Source of the DNA: DASUAO01 sp035763745
Lineage (GTDB): Bacteria > Actinomycetota > Acidimicrobiia > IMCC26256 > PALSA-555
Direction: 5' to 3'
Length of the DNA stretch: 64,000 bases
Assembly (NCBI GenBank): GCA_035763745.1
Contig: DASUAO010000049.1
Coordinates: forward strand, 1 to 64,000
The notes below the pieces were generated by a model. That model ran no database searches. It saw nothing but the letters and a program-made list of their open reading frames with translations, and was not told where the DNA came from. This document shows positions 42,437 to 50,486 of this stretch, in pieces (the stretch's first letter is position 1; each line of letters begins with the position of its first letter). Both the position numbers and the translations under genes were made by a program.

Positions 42437-43632
42437 CCGCCGGTTCGCACGGGGAGCGACGTGATCCCGTTGATGAAGTTCGAGCCCAACCGTCGAACCG
42501 GGCCGGCGGGTGCGAGTGCCGGCATCCGATCCAGGATCGCTTCGAACAGGACGCGCGCCTCGAGTCGAGCCAGGCTGGCTCCCAGACAGAAGTGCGGACC
42601 ACCAGCACCGAACGAGACATGCTCGTTCGGCGTGCGGCCGACGTCGAAGCGATCGGCGTCCGGGAAAGCGCGTTCGTCGCGGTTCGCCGACGGGTACCAC
42701 AGGACCACCTTGTCGCCTTCGGCGATCCGCTGACCGGAGAGAACCGCGTGAGTCGCGGCCGTGCGCCGGAAGTGCATCACGGGCGTGACCCAGCGGAGCA
42801 TCTCCTCCACCGCCGTCGGCACGAGTGTTCGATCGCCGTCGAGGCGCTCACGCTGCTCCGGGTGCTCGAAGAGCGCCAGCATGCCCCCGGTGATGAGGTT
42901 GCGGGTCGTCTCGCTCCCGGCGTTCATGAGCAACATGAAGAAGAAGTCGGTCTCGATCGATGTGAGGGCCTCGCCGTCGACGTCGGCACGCAGGATGAGG
43001 CTGAGCAAGTCGTCGCCGGGCGCCCCGGTGCGGGCCTGCGCCAGCGCGTCGGCGTACGCGAACATCTCGCTCATCGCCACGTGTGCGTCGGCCTCGGTGT
43101 ACCCGAGGTCCGGATCCCCGACGCTCATCATGACCTCGGTCATCGCGAAGACCCGATGGCGGTCCTCCTGCGGCACGCCGACGAGCTCGGCGATCACCTG
43201 GAGCGGCAGCTCCACGGCCACGTCTTCGACGAGGTCGAAGGTCCCCGACGCCGCCGCCGCGTCCAGCAGCTCTCCGACGAGCGCGCGCACCCTCGGCTCC
43301 AGGAGCGCGACCTGACGCGGAGTGAAACCACGATTCACGATCTTGCGCAGCTTCGTGTGACGAGGGGGATCCATGTTGATGAGGATCTGGTCGTCGGCGA
43401 CCGGCTCCGCCGGGTCCTTGATGAACACCCGCGGGGAGGACCGGAAGGTTGCGGCATCGCGCGAGACCGCCACGACGTCCTCGTGACGGAAGACCCCCCA
43501 GTACCCGGGGCCGTCCTCCTCAGGGAGGAAGCACACGGGCGCGTCGTCGCGCAGGCGACGGAACGTGTCGTGGGGCGGGCCGTCCGCGAACAGCGACAGG
43601 TCGAACAGGTCGACCGTGCCGGAGACACTCAC
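42433..43632 (-). CDS. Cytochrome P450
   Basis: P450 of 399 residues. The I-helix motif is AGSETTRN, EEMLRW gives the ExxR pair, and the heme loop is FGAGGPHFCLGASLAR. DPPRHTKLRKIVNRGFTPR is typical of bacterial CYP125/142/124-related families, so a sterol or branched-lipid substrate is plausible. A ferredoxin is encoded at 52944. GTG 43632 overlaps the AhpD-like gene stop (GTGA); GTG 43644 is an alternative. It is paralogous to the P450 at 62045. Confidence 0.86.
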   Translation of the reverse strand: MSVSGTVDLFDLSLFADGPPHDTFRRLRDDAPVCFLPEEDGPGYWGVFRHEDVVAVSRDAATFRSSPRVFIKDPAEPVADDQILINMDPPRHTKLRKIVNRGFTPRQVALLEPRVRALVGELLDAAAASGTFDLVEDVAVELPLQVIAELVGVPQEDRHRVFAMTEVMMSVGDPDLGYTEADAHVAMSEMFAYADALAQARTGAPGDDLLSLILRADVDGEALTSIETDFFFMLLMNAGSETTRNLITGGMLALFEHPEQRERLDGDRTLVPTAVEEMLRWVTPVMHFRRTAATHAVLSGQRIAEGDKVVLWYPSANRDERAFPDADRFDVGRTPNEHVSFGAGGPHFCLGASLARLEARVLFEAILDRMPALAPAGPVRRLGSNFINGITSLPVRTGG

Positions 43633-44120
43633 GGCAGGTCGCACTGCTGATCGAGCTTCAGCACCTGGGTGAGGCGCCCGAATGCGAGGAAGTTCCCGAT
43701 GCAGATGGTGAGGTCGAGGACCTCGGCGTCGGTGAAGTGACTGCGGAGGCGGCTCATGAATGCGTCGTCGATCGCGAGATGGTCGAGGCAGAAGAGCTCG
43801 GCGTACTCGATCGCGGCTCGCTCGGCGTCGGAGTACTCCGGATGGTCACGGTGCGAATCGACGTGCGCATACATCTCCTCGGTGACGCCCTGGTCCCGCA
43901 ACTGCGGGATCCGCCACCCCAGTCAGATGGGGCAGTCGTTGATCTGCGCGATCCGCATCCGGACTGCTTCGCGAACCCGGGCCGGGATCTGGCTCTGCTC
44001 GTAGACCGCCGCCGAGAGCGCCGCGACCGGACCCCCGAGCTCGGGGCGCAGGGCCCAGACCCGTGCGATCTCCGGTAGCTCCTGGTCGCCCTGGTTCGGT
44101 GGGAGGTCGAGCCGTGCCAT
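43629..44120 (-). CDS. AhpD-like (carboxymuconolactone decarboxylase family) protein with in-frame TGA, predicted selenoprotein
   Basis: Read through the TGA at 43923-43925, the frame gives 163 residues of the CMD/AhpD family. The TGA falls at residue 66, exactly where the second Cys of the redox pair belongs: RMRIAQINDCPI, then U, then LGWR, giving CxxU. The frame continues open for 97 more codons (EEMYAHVDSHRDHPEYSDAERAA) and overlaps the P450 start by four bases. A hairpin fitting bacterial SECIS rules follows the TGA. The protein would be a thiol/selenol peroxidase-like redox enzyme. The alternative, a nonsense mutation, is less likely. ATG 44120; GTG 44123 possible. Confidence 0.72.
43892..43912 (-). 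promoter_or_regulatory. Predicted bacterial SECIS hairpin
   Basis: On the mRNA, GG-(A bulge)-UCCCGC pairs with GCGGGA-CC around the loop AGUU. The loop begins 20 nt after the UGA, with G as its second base; bacterial SECIS elements need a loop about 16-37 nt downstream with G in the first two positions. Confidence 0.65.
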
Positions 44121-44205
44121 CACGTCACCCCTGTTCGGCCGCCGTCCGTTCGTCGCCCCGGTCTCACCGTCGAAGGGTACCGCCGCCCGCCCCGGGCAGG
44201 ACAGA

Positions 44206-44985
44206 TCAGTGGAAGACCTCGCCGCCGTTCACGTCGAGCGCCTGACCGGTGATCACCGACGACATGTCCGACGCGAAGAACACCGCCGCGTTCGCGCAGT
44301 CGTCGTCGGGTGGGATCTCGCCGAGCGTGATGGCGGCCGCGATCTCGTCGTAGGACTCCTGCACCGTCTTGCCGGTCTGGGCCTCCATCATCTTGAAGTA
44401 CCCCTCGACCGACGGACCCCACATCCAGCCGGGGACGATCGAGTTCACGCGGATCTTGTAGGGCCCGAGCTCCTTCGCGAGCACCTGGGCGGCCGTCATC
44501 AGGGCACCCTTCGACGTGGCGTACCCACCCTGCAGCGGGAGCACCTTGCGCACGATCATCGAGTTCACGAACACGATCGATCCCGACTGCTGCTCCTTCA
44601 TCACCGGGATCACCGACTTGGTGAGCTGGAGGCTGCCGAAGAGGTTCACGTCCATCATCGTTCGCCAGGCCTGGAGATCGACGTCCTCGAACATCTGGAA
44701 CACGTCGGGGGCGAACGCATTGTGCACGAGCACGTCCACACCGCCGAACGCGTCGACACACGCCTCGACGAGACCGTCGCACTCACCCTGGTCGGTGATG
44801 TCAGTGCGCGACATCACGGCTGTTCGACCCAGCGCCTCGACCTCGCCCTTCACCTGCTCGAGGGTCGACTCGGTGCGCGCGCCGAGGGCGACGTCGGCGC
44901 CCTCACGAGCGAACGCGAGCGCGATCTCGCGGCCCAGACCGGGGCCGATGCCCGAAACGATGCATCGCTTGTTCTCCAACAGCAT
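44206..44985 (-). CDS. Short-chain dehydrogenase/reductase
   Basis: SDR of 259 residues. SGIGPGLG is the cofactor motif, VHNAFAPD follows beta4, and NSMIVR with YATSK forms the active site. A long substrate loop (WMWGPSVEGYFKMMEAQTGKT) distinguishes it. It is clearly paralogous to the SDR encoded at 45128. ATG 44985 follows AGGAG. The next gene on the strand is the AhpD-like gene after 85 bp. Confidence 0.83.
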   Translation of the reverse strand: MLLENKRCIVSGIGPGLGREIALAFAREGADVALGARTESTLEQVKGEVEALGRTAVMSRTDITDQGECDGLVEACVDAFGGVDVLVHNAFAPDVFQMFEDVDLQAWRTMMDVNLFGSLQLTKSVIPVMKEQQSGSIVFVNSMIVRKVLPLQGGYATSKGALMTAAQVLAKELGPYKIRVNSIVPGWMWGPSVEGYFKMMEAQTGKTVQESYDEIAAAITLGEIPPDDDCANAAVFFASDMSSVITGQALDVNGGEVFH

Positions 44986-45023
44986 GTGCAGGCTCCTGCT
45001 CGAAGGGCGAGTGTTTCCGGACC

Positions 45024-45066
45024 TGCGTCCCTCACCCCGCAATGTGCGGGTGAGGGACGCATCAAC
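45024..45066 (+). repeat. 43-bp palindromic hairpin repeat, copy 3
   Basis: Same element as at 9926. Near the loop a C-G pair is replaced by A-T on both arms (CCGCA/TGCGG), again keeping pairing; the bulged C and the tail ATCAAC are conserved. Here it lies between two genes on the same strand. Confidence 0.85.
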
Positions 45067-45080
45067 ACGGGACGATGGGG

Positions 45081-45140
45081 GGTCAGGACATCGGGGGTCA
45101 GGACATCGGGGGTCAGGACATCGGGGGTCAGGACATGGTG
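45081..45140 (-). repeat. 15-bp tandem repeat, four units, containing the SDR stop codon
   Basis: Unit GGTCAGGACATCGGG. On the minus strand each unit carries TCCTGA, so the SDR stop (45128-45130) is followed in frame by three further TGA codons 15 bases apart. Confidence 0.88.
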
Positions 45141-45919
45141 CGGCCGCAGTTCACGTCGAGGGTCTGGCCGGTGATCACGCGGGAGAGGTCGGACGCGAAG
45201 AACAGGACCGCGGGCGCGATCTCCTCGGGGCTCGCCAGGTGCGGCAGCGCGTTCTGGGCGGCGATCTCACCCGCCACGACCTCGGGGGTCGTCCCGCGTT
45301 GCTCGGAGATCCAGGCGAAGTACTCGTCGAGCGAACGGCCTCGGATGTGGCCGGGGGCGACGCAGTTCACCCGGATCTTCGCCGACCCGAGCTCCTTCGC
45401 CAGGACCTGCGCGGCCGTGGTGAGCGCCCGCTTCGACGCCGCGTAGCCTGCGAGCAACGGGATCGGGTTCTTCACCGACAGCGTGGTGATCATCACGATC
45501 GAGCCACCGCCGGCCGCGCGCAGGTGCGGGACGCACGCCTGGCTCAGTGCGAGTGCGCCGAAGACGTTGACGTCGATCGGCTCGCGCCACCGCTCCGGGT
45601 CGAACCCGTCGAACGGCTCGCGCCAGTCCTCCTCGGCGAAGGCGTTGTTCACGACCACGTCGATCCGCCCGAGCTCCTCGGCGGCGGTCTCTGCGAGGCG
45701 TCTCCCCTGCTCGGGGTCGCGGATGTCGGTCGGGACCCCGAGGGCCCGCCGACCGAGAGCTTCGATCTCCTCGGCGACGGGTCGCCACGACGACTCCCGC
45801 CGGGCCCCGAGTACGACGTCGGCACCGGCACCGGCGAGCTCGAGCGCGATGGCGCGACCCATGCCCGGGCCCACGCCGGACACGATCGCGCCCCGTCCCT
45901 CGAGCAGCCCCGCCGTCAT
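45128..45919 (-). CDS. Short-chain dehydrogenase/reductase
   Basis: SDR of 263 residues with SGVGPGMG, NNAF, ITTLSV and YAASK. Its loop HIRGRSLDEYFAWISEQRGTT corresponds to that of the neighbouring paralogue. It ends inside a 15-bp tandem repeat. ATG 45919 is divergent from the acyl-CoA ligase with a 150 bp gap that contains a KstR-like palindrome. Confidence 0.83.
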   Translation of the reverse strand: MTAGLLEGRGAIVSGVGPGMGRAIALELAGAGADVVLGARRESSWRPVAEEIEALGRRALGVPTDIRDPEQGRRLAETAAEELGRIDVVVNNAFAEEDWREPFDGFDPERWREPIDVNVFGALALSQACVPHLRAAGGGSIVMITTLSVKNPIPLLAGYAASKRALTTAAQVLAKELGSAKIRVNCVAPGHIRGRSLDEYFAWISEQRGTTPEVVAGEIAAQNALPHLASPEEIAPAVLFFASDLSRVITGQTLDVNCGRTMS

Positions 45920-45992
45920 CGGTGCATCGCGCTCGGCTCCTGGGCCCGGTCACGGCGGCCCGTCCCGCCCGGCACGCCTTGCCGCCCCGGAT

Positions 45993-46006
45993 CGGAACAT
46001 GTTCTA
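45993..46006. promoter_or_regulatory. KstR-like operator between SDR and fadD
   Basis: CGGAACATGTTCTA; the reverse strand reads TAGAACATGTTCCG. It matches TnnAACnnGTTnnA except for one outer base and lies in the divergent gap, 64 bp before the ligase start and 74 bp before the SDR start. Confidence 0.5.
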
Positions 46007-46069
46007 CTTCGTCGGCGGAGCAGGACCAACCGTCGGCCTCGCCCGCACCCGCCGCCGAGGAGTGCACCC

Positions 46070-47632
46070 GTGACCGACGCCCCGCCCCTGGGCTTCTGGA
46101 AGATCGCCGAGGCCATGCCCGACCACCTCGCGCTCGTGGACCCCGACGAGCGCGAGATCCCCGCCGGTGAGCTCCTGGCGTCCTGCAACCAGGTCGTGCA
46201 CGGCCTGCGGGCGCTGGGCATGCAGGAGGGCGACGCGGTCGCGATGCTCCTGCCGAACAGCGCCGAGGTCTTCGAGCTGTTCCTCGCCGTCACCCAGGCC
46301 GGCTTCTACCTGATCCCGATCAACTGGCACCTCGTCGGACCCGAGATCGCGTACATCGTGCAGGACTGCGAGGCGAAGGTGTTCATCTCGCACGCGAGCT
46401 TCGCCGAGCATGCCACCGCGGCCGCCGACGAGATCGGCTTCCCTGCCGAGGGACGGTTCGCGGTCGGCGGCGACATCGCCGGGTTCCGCAGCTACGCCGA
46501 GCTCAAGGACGGTCAGCCGAGCACCACCCCGGAGCACCGCACGGCGGGCAACGTCATGAACTACACGTCGGGCACGACGGGCAAGCCCAAGGGCGTGCGC
46601 CGACCCCTCCCGGGCATCGACCCGGAGGCGGCCGGCAACGGCTTCGGGGGGATGCTGTTCCTGTTCGGCCTCCAGCCGTTCGACGACAACGTCCACATCT
46701 GCGGCTCGCCGCTCTACCACACGGCGGTGCTGGTCTTCGCGGGTGCCGCGATCCACATCGGGCACACGGTCGTCGTGATGGACAAGTGGACGCCGCAGCA
46801 GATGCTCCACCTGATCGACAAGTACAAGGTGACGAACACGCACATGGTGCCGACGCAGTTCGTGCGCCTGCTCGCCGTCCCGGAGGAGGAGCGCGCGACG
46901 TACGACGTGTCGTCGCTCCGTCACATGGTGCACGCGGCCGCCCCGTGCCCGCCCGAGGTGAAGCGCCAGATGCTCGACTGGTGGGGCCCGGTGATCGACG
47001 AGTACTACGCGGCGAGCGAAGGCGGCGGGACGCTCGTGTTCGCGAAGGACTGGCTCGAGCACCCGGGGACGGTTGGACAGGCGTGGCCGATCTCGGAGGT
47101 CGTGATCCTCGACGACGAGGGCAACGAGCTGCCGCCCGGCGAGATCGGTACCGTCTACATGCACATGATGACGGGCAACTTCGAGTACTACAAGGACAAG
47201 GACAAGACCGACAAGAGCCGCCAGGGCAAGTACTTCACCGTCGGCGACGTCGGCTACCTCGACGAGGACGGTTGGCTGTTCCTGTCGGACCGCAAGACCG
47301 ACATGATCATCTCCGGCGGAGCGAACATCTATCCGGCCGAGATCGAGAGCGAGCTGATCCTGCACCCGAAGGTCGCCGACGTCGCGGTGTTCGGCATCCC
47401 TCACGCCGACTGGGGCGAGGAGGTCAAGGCCGTCGTCGAGCCGATCGACGGCTCCACCGGATCGCCCGAGCTCGAGGCCGAGATCCTCGAATGGTGCAAG
47501 GACCGGCTCGCGAAGTTCAAGACCCCGAAGTCGATCGACTTCACGAACGAGATGCCCCGCGACCCCAACGGCAAGCTCTACAAGCGCAAGCTCCGCGACC
47601 CGTACTGGGAAGGCGCCGAGCGCGCGATCTGA
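46070..47632 (+). CDS. Acyl-CoA synthetase (FadD family)
   Basis: Ligase of 520 residues. The P-loop is NYTSGTTGKPKGVRR, then EYYAASEGGG, the hinge region FTVGDVGYLDEDGW, SDRKTDMIISGGANIYPAEIE, and catalytic Lys in RDPNGKLYKRKL. It activates an unknown carboxylic acid. GTG 46070 follows GAGGAG at good spacing. A KstR-like site upstream suggests co-regulation with the sterol-type genes. Confidence 0.86.
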   Translation: MTDAPPLGFWKIAEAMPDHLALVDPDEREIPAGELLASCNQVVHGLRALGMQEGDAVAMLLPNSAEVFELFLAVTQAGFYLIPINWHLVGPEIAYIVQDCEAKVFISHASFAEHATAAADEIGFPAEGRFAVGGDIAGFRSYAELKDGQPSTTPEHRTAGNVMNYTSGTTGKPKGVRRPLPGIDPEAAGNGFGGMLFLFGLQPFDDNVHICGSPLYHTAVLVFAGAAIHIGHTVVVMDKWTPQQMLHLIDKYKVTNTHMVPTQFVRLLAVPEEERATYDVSSLRHMVHAAAPCPPEVKRQMLDWWGPVIDEYYAASEGGGTLVFAKDWLEHPGTVGQAWPISEVVILDDEGNELPPGEIGTVYMHMMTGNFEYYKDKDKTDKSRQGKYFTVGDVGYLDEDGWLFLSDRKTDMIISGGANIYPAEIESELILHPKVADVAVFGIPHADWGEEVKAVVEPIDGSTGSPELEAEILEWCKDRLAKFKTPKSIDFTNEMPRDPNGKLYKRKLRDPYWEGAERAI

Positions 47633-47635
47633 CGC

Positions 47636-48121
47636 GTGTCGACGATCCAGGACGTCCACTGGGACGAGTACGCGGGTGCCGGCTTCACGTGCTGGCCCCC
47701 GGGCCCCACCGACTCGTCGGGGGCGATCTCGGTGGGGCCGCGTACCGACGGTGCGGTCGAGGGCGACTTCCCGCTCGACGCGCCGGCGTCGTTCGTGACC
47801 GCGCACAACCCCGGCGGCCCGGTGATCGACGACGCGACGAACGCGCGTCGCCACGAGGCGCTGCTCGACGACGTCGCCCGACACGGCTGGACATGGTGGC
47901 CGGCCGTCGGCGGCGAACCCGGCGGCTCCCACACCGAGGACGGCGTCCTCCTGCTCGACACGTCGATCGACGACGCGCTGGCCCTCGCGGCGCGCTTCGA
48001 CCAGGACGCGATCTACGTCTGGTCGGCCGACGGGTTCGAGCTGCTCGCGTGCGACGGCTCCCGCCACGACCGCTTCGGCTGGACCGCCGAGGTCGGCGTC
48101 ACCCGGCGCTCTTGCCCCTAG
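47636..48121 (+). CDS. DUF3293 protein
   Basis: Protein of 161 residues. FVTAHNPGGPVIDDATNARRH and the downstream ALAARFDQDAIYVW segment are characteristic of DUF3293. Function is unknown. GTG 47636 is four bases after the ligase stop, so it is co-transcribed. The stop abuts a 15-bp tandem repeat, whose first degenerate unit may include the last codons (48106-48120). Confidence 0.75.
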   Translation: MSTIQDVHWDEYAGAGFTCWPPGPTDSSGAISVGPRTDGAVEGDFPLDAPASFVTAHNPGGPVIDDATNARRHEALLDDVARHGWTWWPAVGGEPGGSHTEDGVLLLDTSIDDALALAARFDQDAIYVWSADGFELLACDGSRHDRFGWTAEVGVTRRSCP

Positions 48122-48195
48122 CGCCCCTGGCCCTCGCGCCCCTGGCCCTCGCGCCCCTGGCCCTCGCGCCCCTGGCCCTCGCGCCCCTGGCCCTG
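48121..48195. repeat. 15-bp tandem repeat, five units
   Basis: Unit GCGCCCCTGGCCCTC, five times, the last with one change. A degenerate unit precedes (48106-48120) and another follows. It fills the gap between convergent genes; it can encode alternating ARGARG on the minus strand, but no gene is supported there. Confidence 0.92.
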
Positions 48196-48214
48196 GCGCT
48201 CCGGCCGCGCCTGG

Positions 48215-48613
48215 TCAGCCGGCCGGGGGCGCGGCTCCGAGCAGCTGGTCGAGGAGACGCGGCTTGCCGGCCCAGGCGCCCTCGAGCACCGCGCGGGGGA
48301 CGCGACGGGCCGCGTACCGGAGTGCCAGCGCGACGACCACGACGTCGTCGAGCGGACCGATCACCGGGACGAACTCCGGGATCAGGTCGATCGGCGAGAC
48401 CACCCAGATCCCGGCGACGACGAGGGCGGCCTTCGCCCGGAACGGGATCGCCGGGTCGCGCCGCAGGCGCCACATCGTGGTCGCACACGCAGGCAGGATC
48501 GCGGCGAGGTCCTTCACCGTCCCGGGCGGCAGGCGCCGGGCGAGCAGGATCAGCAGCGCCCAGCTCGCGAGCACCGCGCCCACGCCGATCGACGCCACCG
48601 CCACCCAGGACAC
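48215..48613 (-). CDS. DUF1232 (YkvA-like) membrane protein
   Basis: Protein of 132 residues. An N-terminal hydrophobic segment (about 5-27) precedes the DUF1232 core KAALVVAGIWVVSPIDLIPE and VPVIGPLDDVVVVALALR. The role is unknown. Start GTG 48613. It is separated by 93 bp from the HNH gene upstream. Confidence 0.82.
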   Translation of the reverse strand: MSWVAVASIGVGAVLASWALLILLARRLPPGTVKDLAAILPACATTMWRLRRDPAIPFRAKAALVVAGIWVVSPIDLIPEFVPVIGPLDDVVVVALALRYAARRVPRAVLEGAWAGKPRLLDQLLGAAPPAG

Positions 48614-48706
48614 CGTGCGACCGTACCCGTGGTCCTGCTCGACCCGTGTCGTCTCGACGTGACCGGCGGCGGCTGCGCGCGTCCACCGCTCGGACCGGCG
48701 CCGCGC

Positions 48707-49873
48707 TCAGCGTGCGGGTCCGTCCCGGGCCTGCTCGTGGGGTGGCGGATCGTCGCGATGCACCAGGCGGAGGCCGTCGGGGTCCTCGGCGTTGCCGACG
48801 AGCCGGTAGGGACCGTGGGGTTCGAGGATCGCGTGGTGTGGTGGGCACACGCCGCAGAGCTCGCAGGGATCGTGCGAGTCACCGTGATCGCAGATCGCGT
48901 TCGTATGGTGGATCTGGAGGTTGCGGGTGGCTTCGCAGCCGGGGACCCGACACACGCGGTCGCGCCGGCGGACGTGGTGTTCGACATCCACGGGGAGCGC
49001 CGTCCGGGGTCGCCGGGTGGTGTGGGTGCCCATGTTGTCGAGGACCGCGTCGCGGACCTTCGCATCGGGCCACATCGTGCTGACGGTCTCGACCGCGATC
49101 GGGACCCCTTCGACCTCGGCGCGCGTCTCGCCGCGCACATCGGTGATCTGGACGATCTCGACGCGGAACCGCCCGGCGGGCTGTGCGTCGGCGTAGGTGC
49201 GGGCGAGCTCGACGAGCGCATCGGCCTTGCGGTGGGCCAGCGAGTCCCACGCCAGGCCCTTCGCGGGGCGCATGCGCTCGGCCATGTGGTCGAGGACCTT
49301 GTCGACGAGCACGCCGTCGACGTCGGGGAGCGCCCAGCGTCCGCAGGCCATGCCGGTCTCGGCTTCGCGCCAGGTGAACACCGCGCGCGCCGCCCGCCGA
49401 GCTTCCGCGTCGGCGGCGGTGACCTTCTGGGCCTGGCGGGCCAGCCGCTGCAGCTCCGCCGGCGCGACGTTCGGGCCTCGCTGGGCCCACTCGGCGTCCG
49501 AGGCCGGGGTGGCCACCTTCGTGAGCGGGGCGAGCTGGTCCCAGGACAGGGAGCCCTCGTGGGCCGCCGCGCTCACCGCCGGCAGGGACTCCAGCGCCCG
49601 CGCGACCTCGCGGTCGGCCTTCGCGGTGCGGGCCGAGATGGTCGCGTCGGGGAGGGCGTCGAGGGCCTGCCGGTCGTCGAGAACCCGGATCGCGGCCAGC
49701 TCCTCGAGATGCCATCGCTGCTGCTCACGTCGGGCATCAGCAACGACCCTGCGCAGATCTTTCGTGGACCGGCAGCGCAGCGCATCGACCCGCGCCCGGA
49801 AGTCGAAGGGCTCGGCGTCCTCGGCTCCGGTACGCTCGGTCTCGAGAGCGAACGTGTGTTCGATCATGCTCAT
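48707..49873 (-). CDS. DUF222-HNH endonuclease-like protein
   Basis: Protein of 388 residues. The N-terminal DUF222 helical region (about 20-270) is followed by an HNH module: RRDRVCRVPGCEATRNLQIHH, CDHGDSHDPCELCGVCPPHH. Two CxxC pairs bind a structural zinc. Such genes are common and multicopy in actinobacteria; their role is uncertain, and no other mobile-element genes adjoin it. ATG 49873; ATG 49867 possible. Confidence 0.85.
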   Translation of the reverse strand: MSMIEHTFALETERTGAEDAEPFDFRARVDALRCRSTKDLRRVVADARREQQRWHLEELAAIRVLDDRQALDALPDATISARTAKADREVARALESLPAVSAAAHEGSLSWDQLAPLTKVATPASDAEWAQRGPNVAPAELQRLARQAQKVTAADAEARRAARAVFTWREAETGMACGRWALPDVDGVLVDKVLDHMAERMRPAKGLAWDSLAHRKADALVELARTYADAQPAGRFRVEIVQITDVRGETRAEVEGVPIAVETVSTMWPDAKVRDAVLDNMGTHTTRRPRTALPVDVEHHVRRRDRVCRVPGCEATRNLQIHHTNAICDHGDSHDPCELCGVCPPHHAILEPHGPYRLVGNAEDPDGLRLVHRDDPPPHEQARDGPAR

Positions 49874-49943
49874 GGCGACGACGATACGCCGGGGGTGTGA
49901 CACCGAACCCCGAAGCGATCTCGAGCGATCTCGGCGCGGGCGC

Positions 49944-50471
49944 TTACCCCGCCGCGGTCTCCACGTCGTGGACATGGTGGATCGGGTCGTGGACGAAGTA
50001 GCGGGCGAACGACTCCACGGTGAACGACGCGCCGTCGCTGCGCCGTCCCGTCCGCGTCCACTGGTCCTTCCCCAGCGCGTCGAAGCTCGCAGCCAACGCC
50101 TCGCCCGCGGCGGCGAGCTCGGCGGCGACGACGACCGGGGCCTGCTCGCCATAGCGGTCGGCCACCGCCGTCGCGTCCTGGTCCCAGTTCGCGAACTCCG
50201 GGTCGTCGTCCGTCAGCATCAGCACCAGGCGGTCGTCGTAGAGGCGGAACACGTCGCGCACGTGACAGGCGTACTCGAGGGCCGACCACCGGTCGGGAAC
50301 CGACCGGTCACGAGCGCCGGGGTCGGAGAGCAGCCGCTCCCACTCGCGCACACTTGCGCGGATCATGGCACCGACGTCGGTCCGCTCGAACGCGGCCGCC
50401 TCGAACCCGCACTCCGGGCAGGGCCGGTCGAGCACCCACGTCCAGTCCTTGGTGTCGGGCTCGATCGCCAC
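49944..50471 (-). CDS. DinB-family protein
   Basis: Four-helix-bundle protein of 175 residues. A Cys pair (CPECG) lies near residue 18; His residues in YACHVRDVF and HDPIHHVHDVE could form the metal site of DinB/mycothiol-dependent enzymes. It might be a thiol S-transferase. GTG 50471; downstream of the luciferase-like gene's stop by 15 bp? No: it lies 3' of that gene on the same strand (50487 stop), so they are probably co-transcribed. Confidence 0.78.
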   Translation of the reverse strand: MAIEPDTKDWTWVLDRPCPECGFEAAAFERTDVGAMIRASVREWERLLSDPGARDRSVPDRWSALEYACHVRDVFRLYDDRLVLMLTDDDPEFANWDQDATAVADRYGEQAPVVVAAELAAAGEALAASFDALGKDQWTRTGRRSDGASFTVESFARYFVHDPIHHVHDVETAAG

Positions 50472-50486
50472 GCGCCCTCGTACCGT

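Noticed and set aside
43629..44123. AhpD-like gene as a simple pseudogene
   Set aside because: Only one lesion, at the exact Cys position, with a matching hairpin and intact downstream frame and coupling; recoding explains all of these.
45024..48195. CRISPR array from the repeats at 45.1 and 48.1 kb
   Set aside because: The units are contiguous 15-bp tandem repeats without spacers.
48707..49873. DUF222-HNH gene as part of a mobile element
   Set aside because: No inverted repeats, integrase or transposase nearby; these genes are routine chromosomal residents in actinobacteria.
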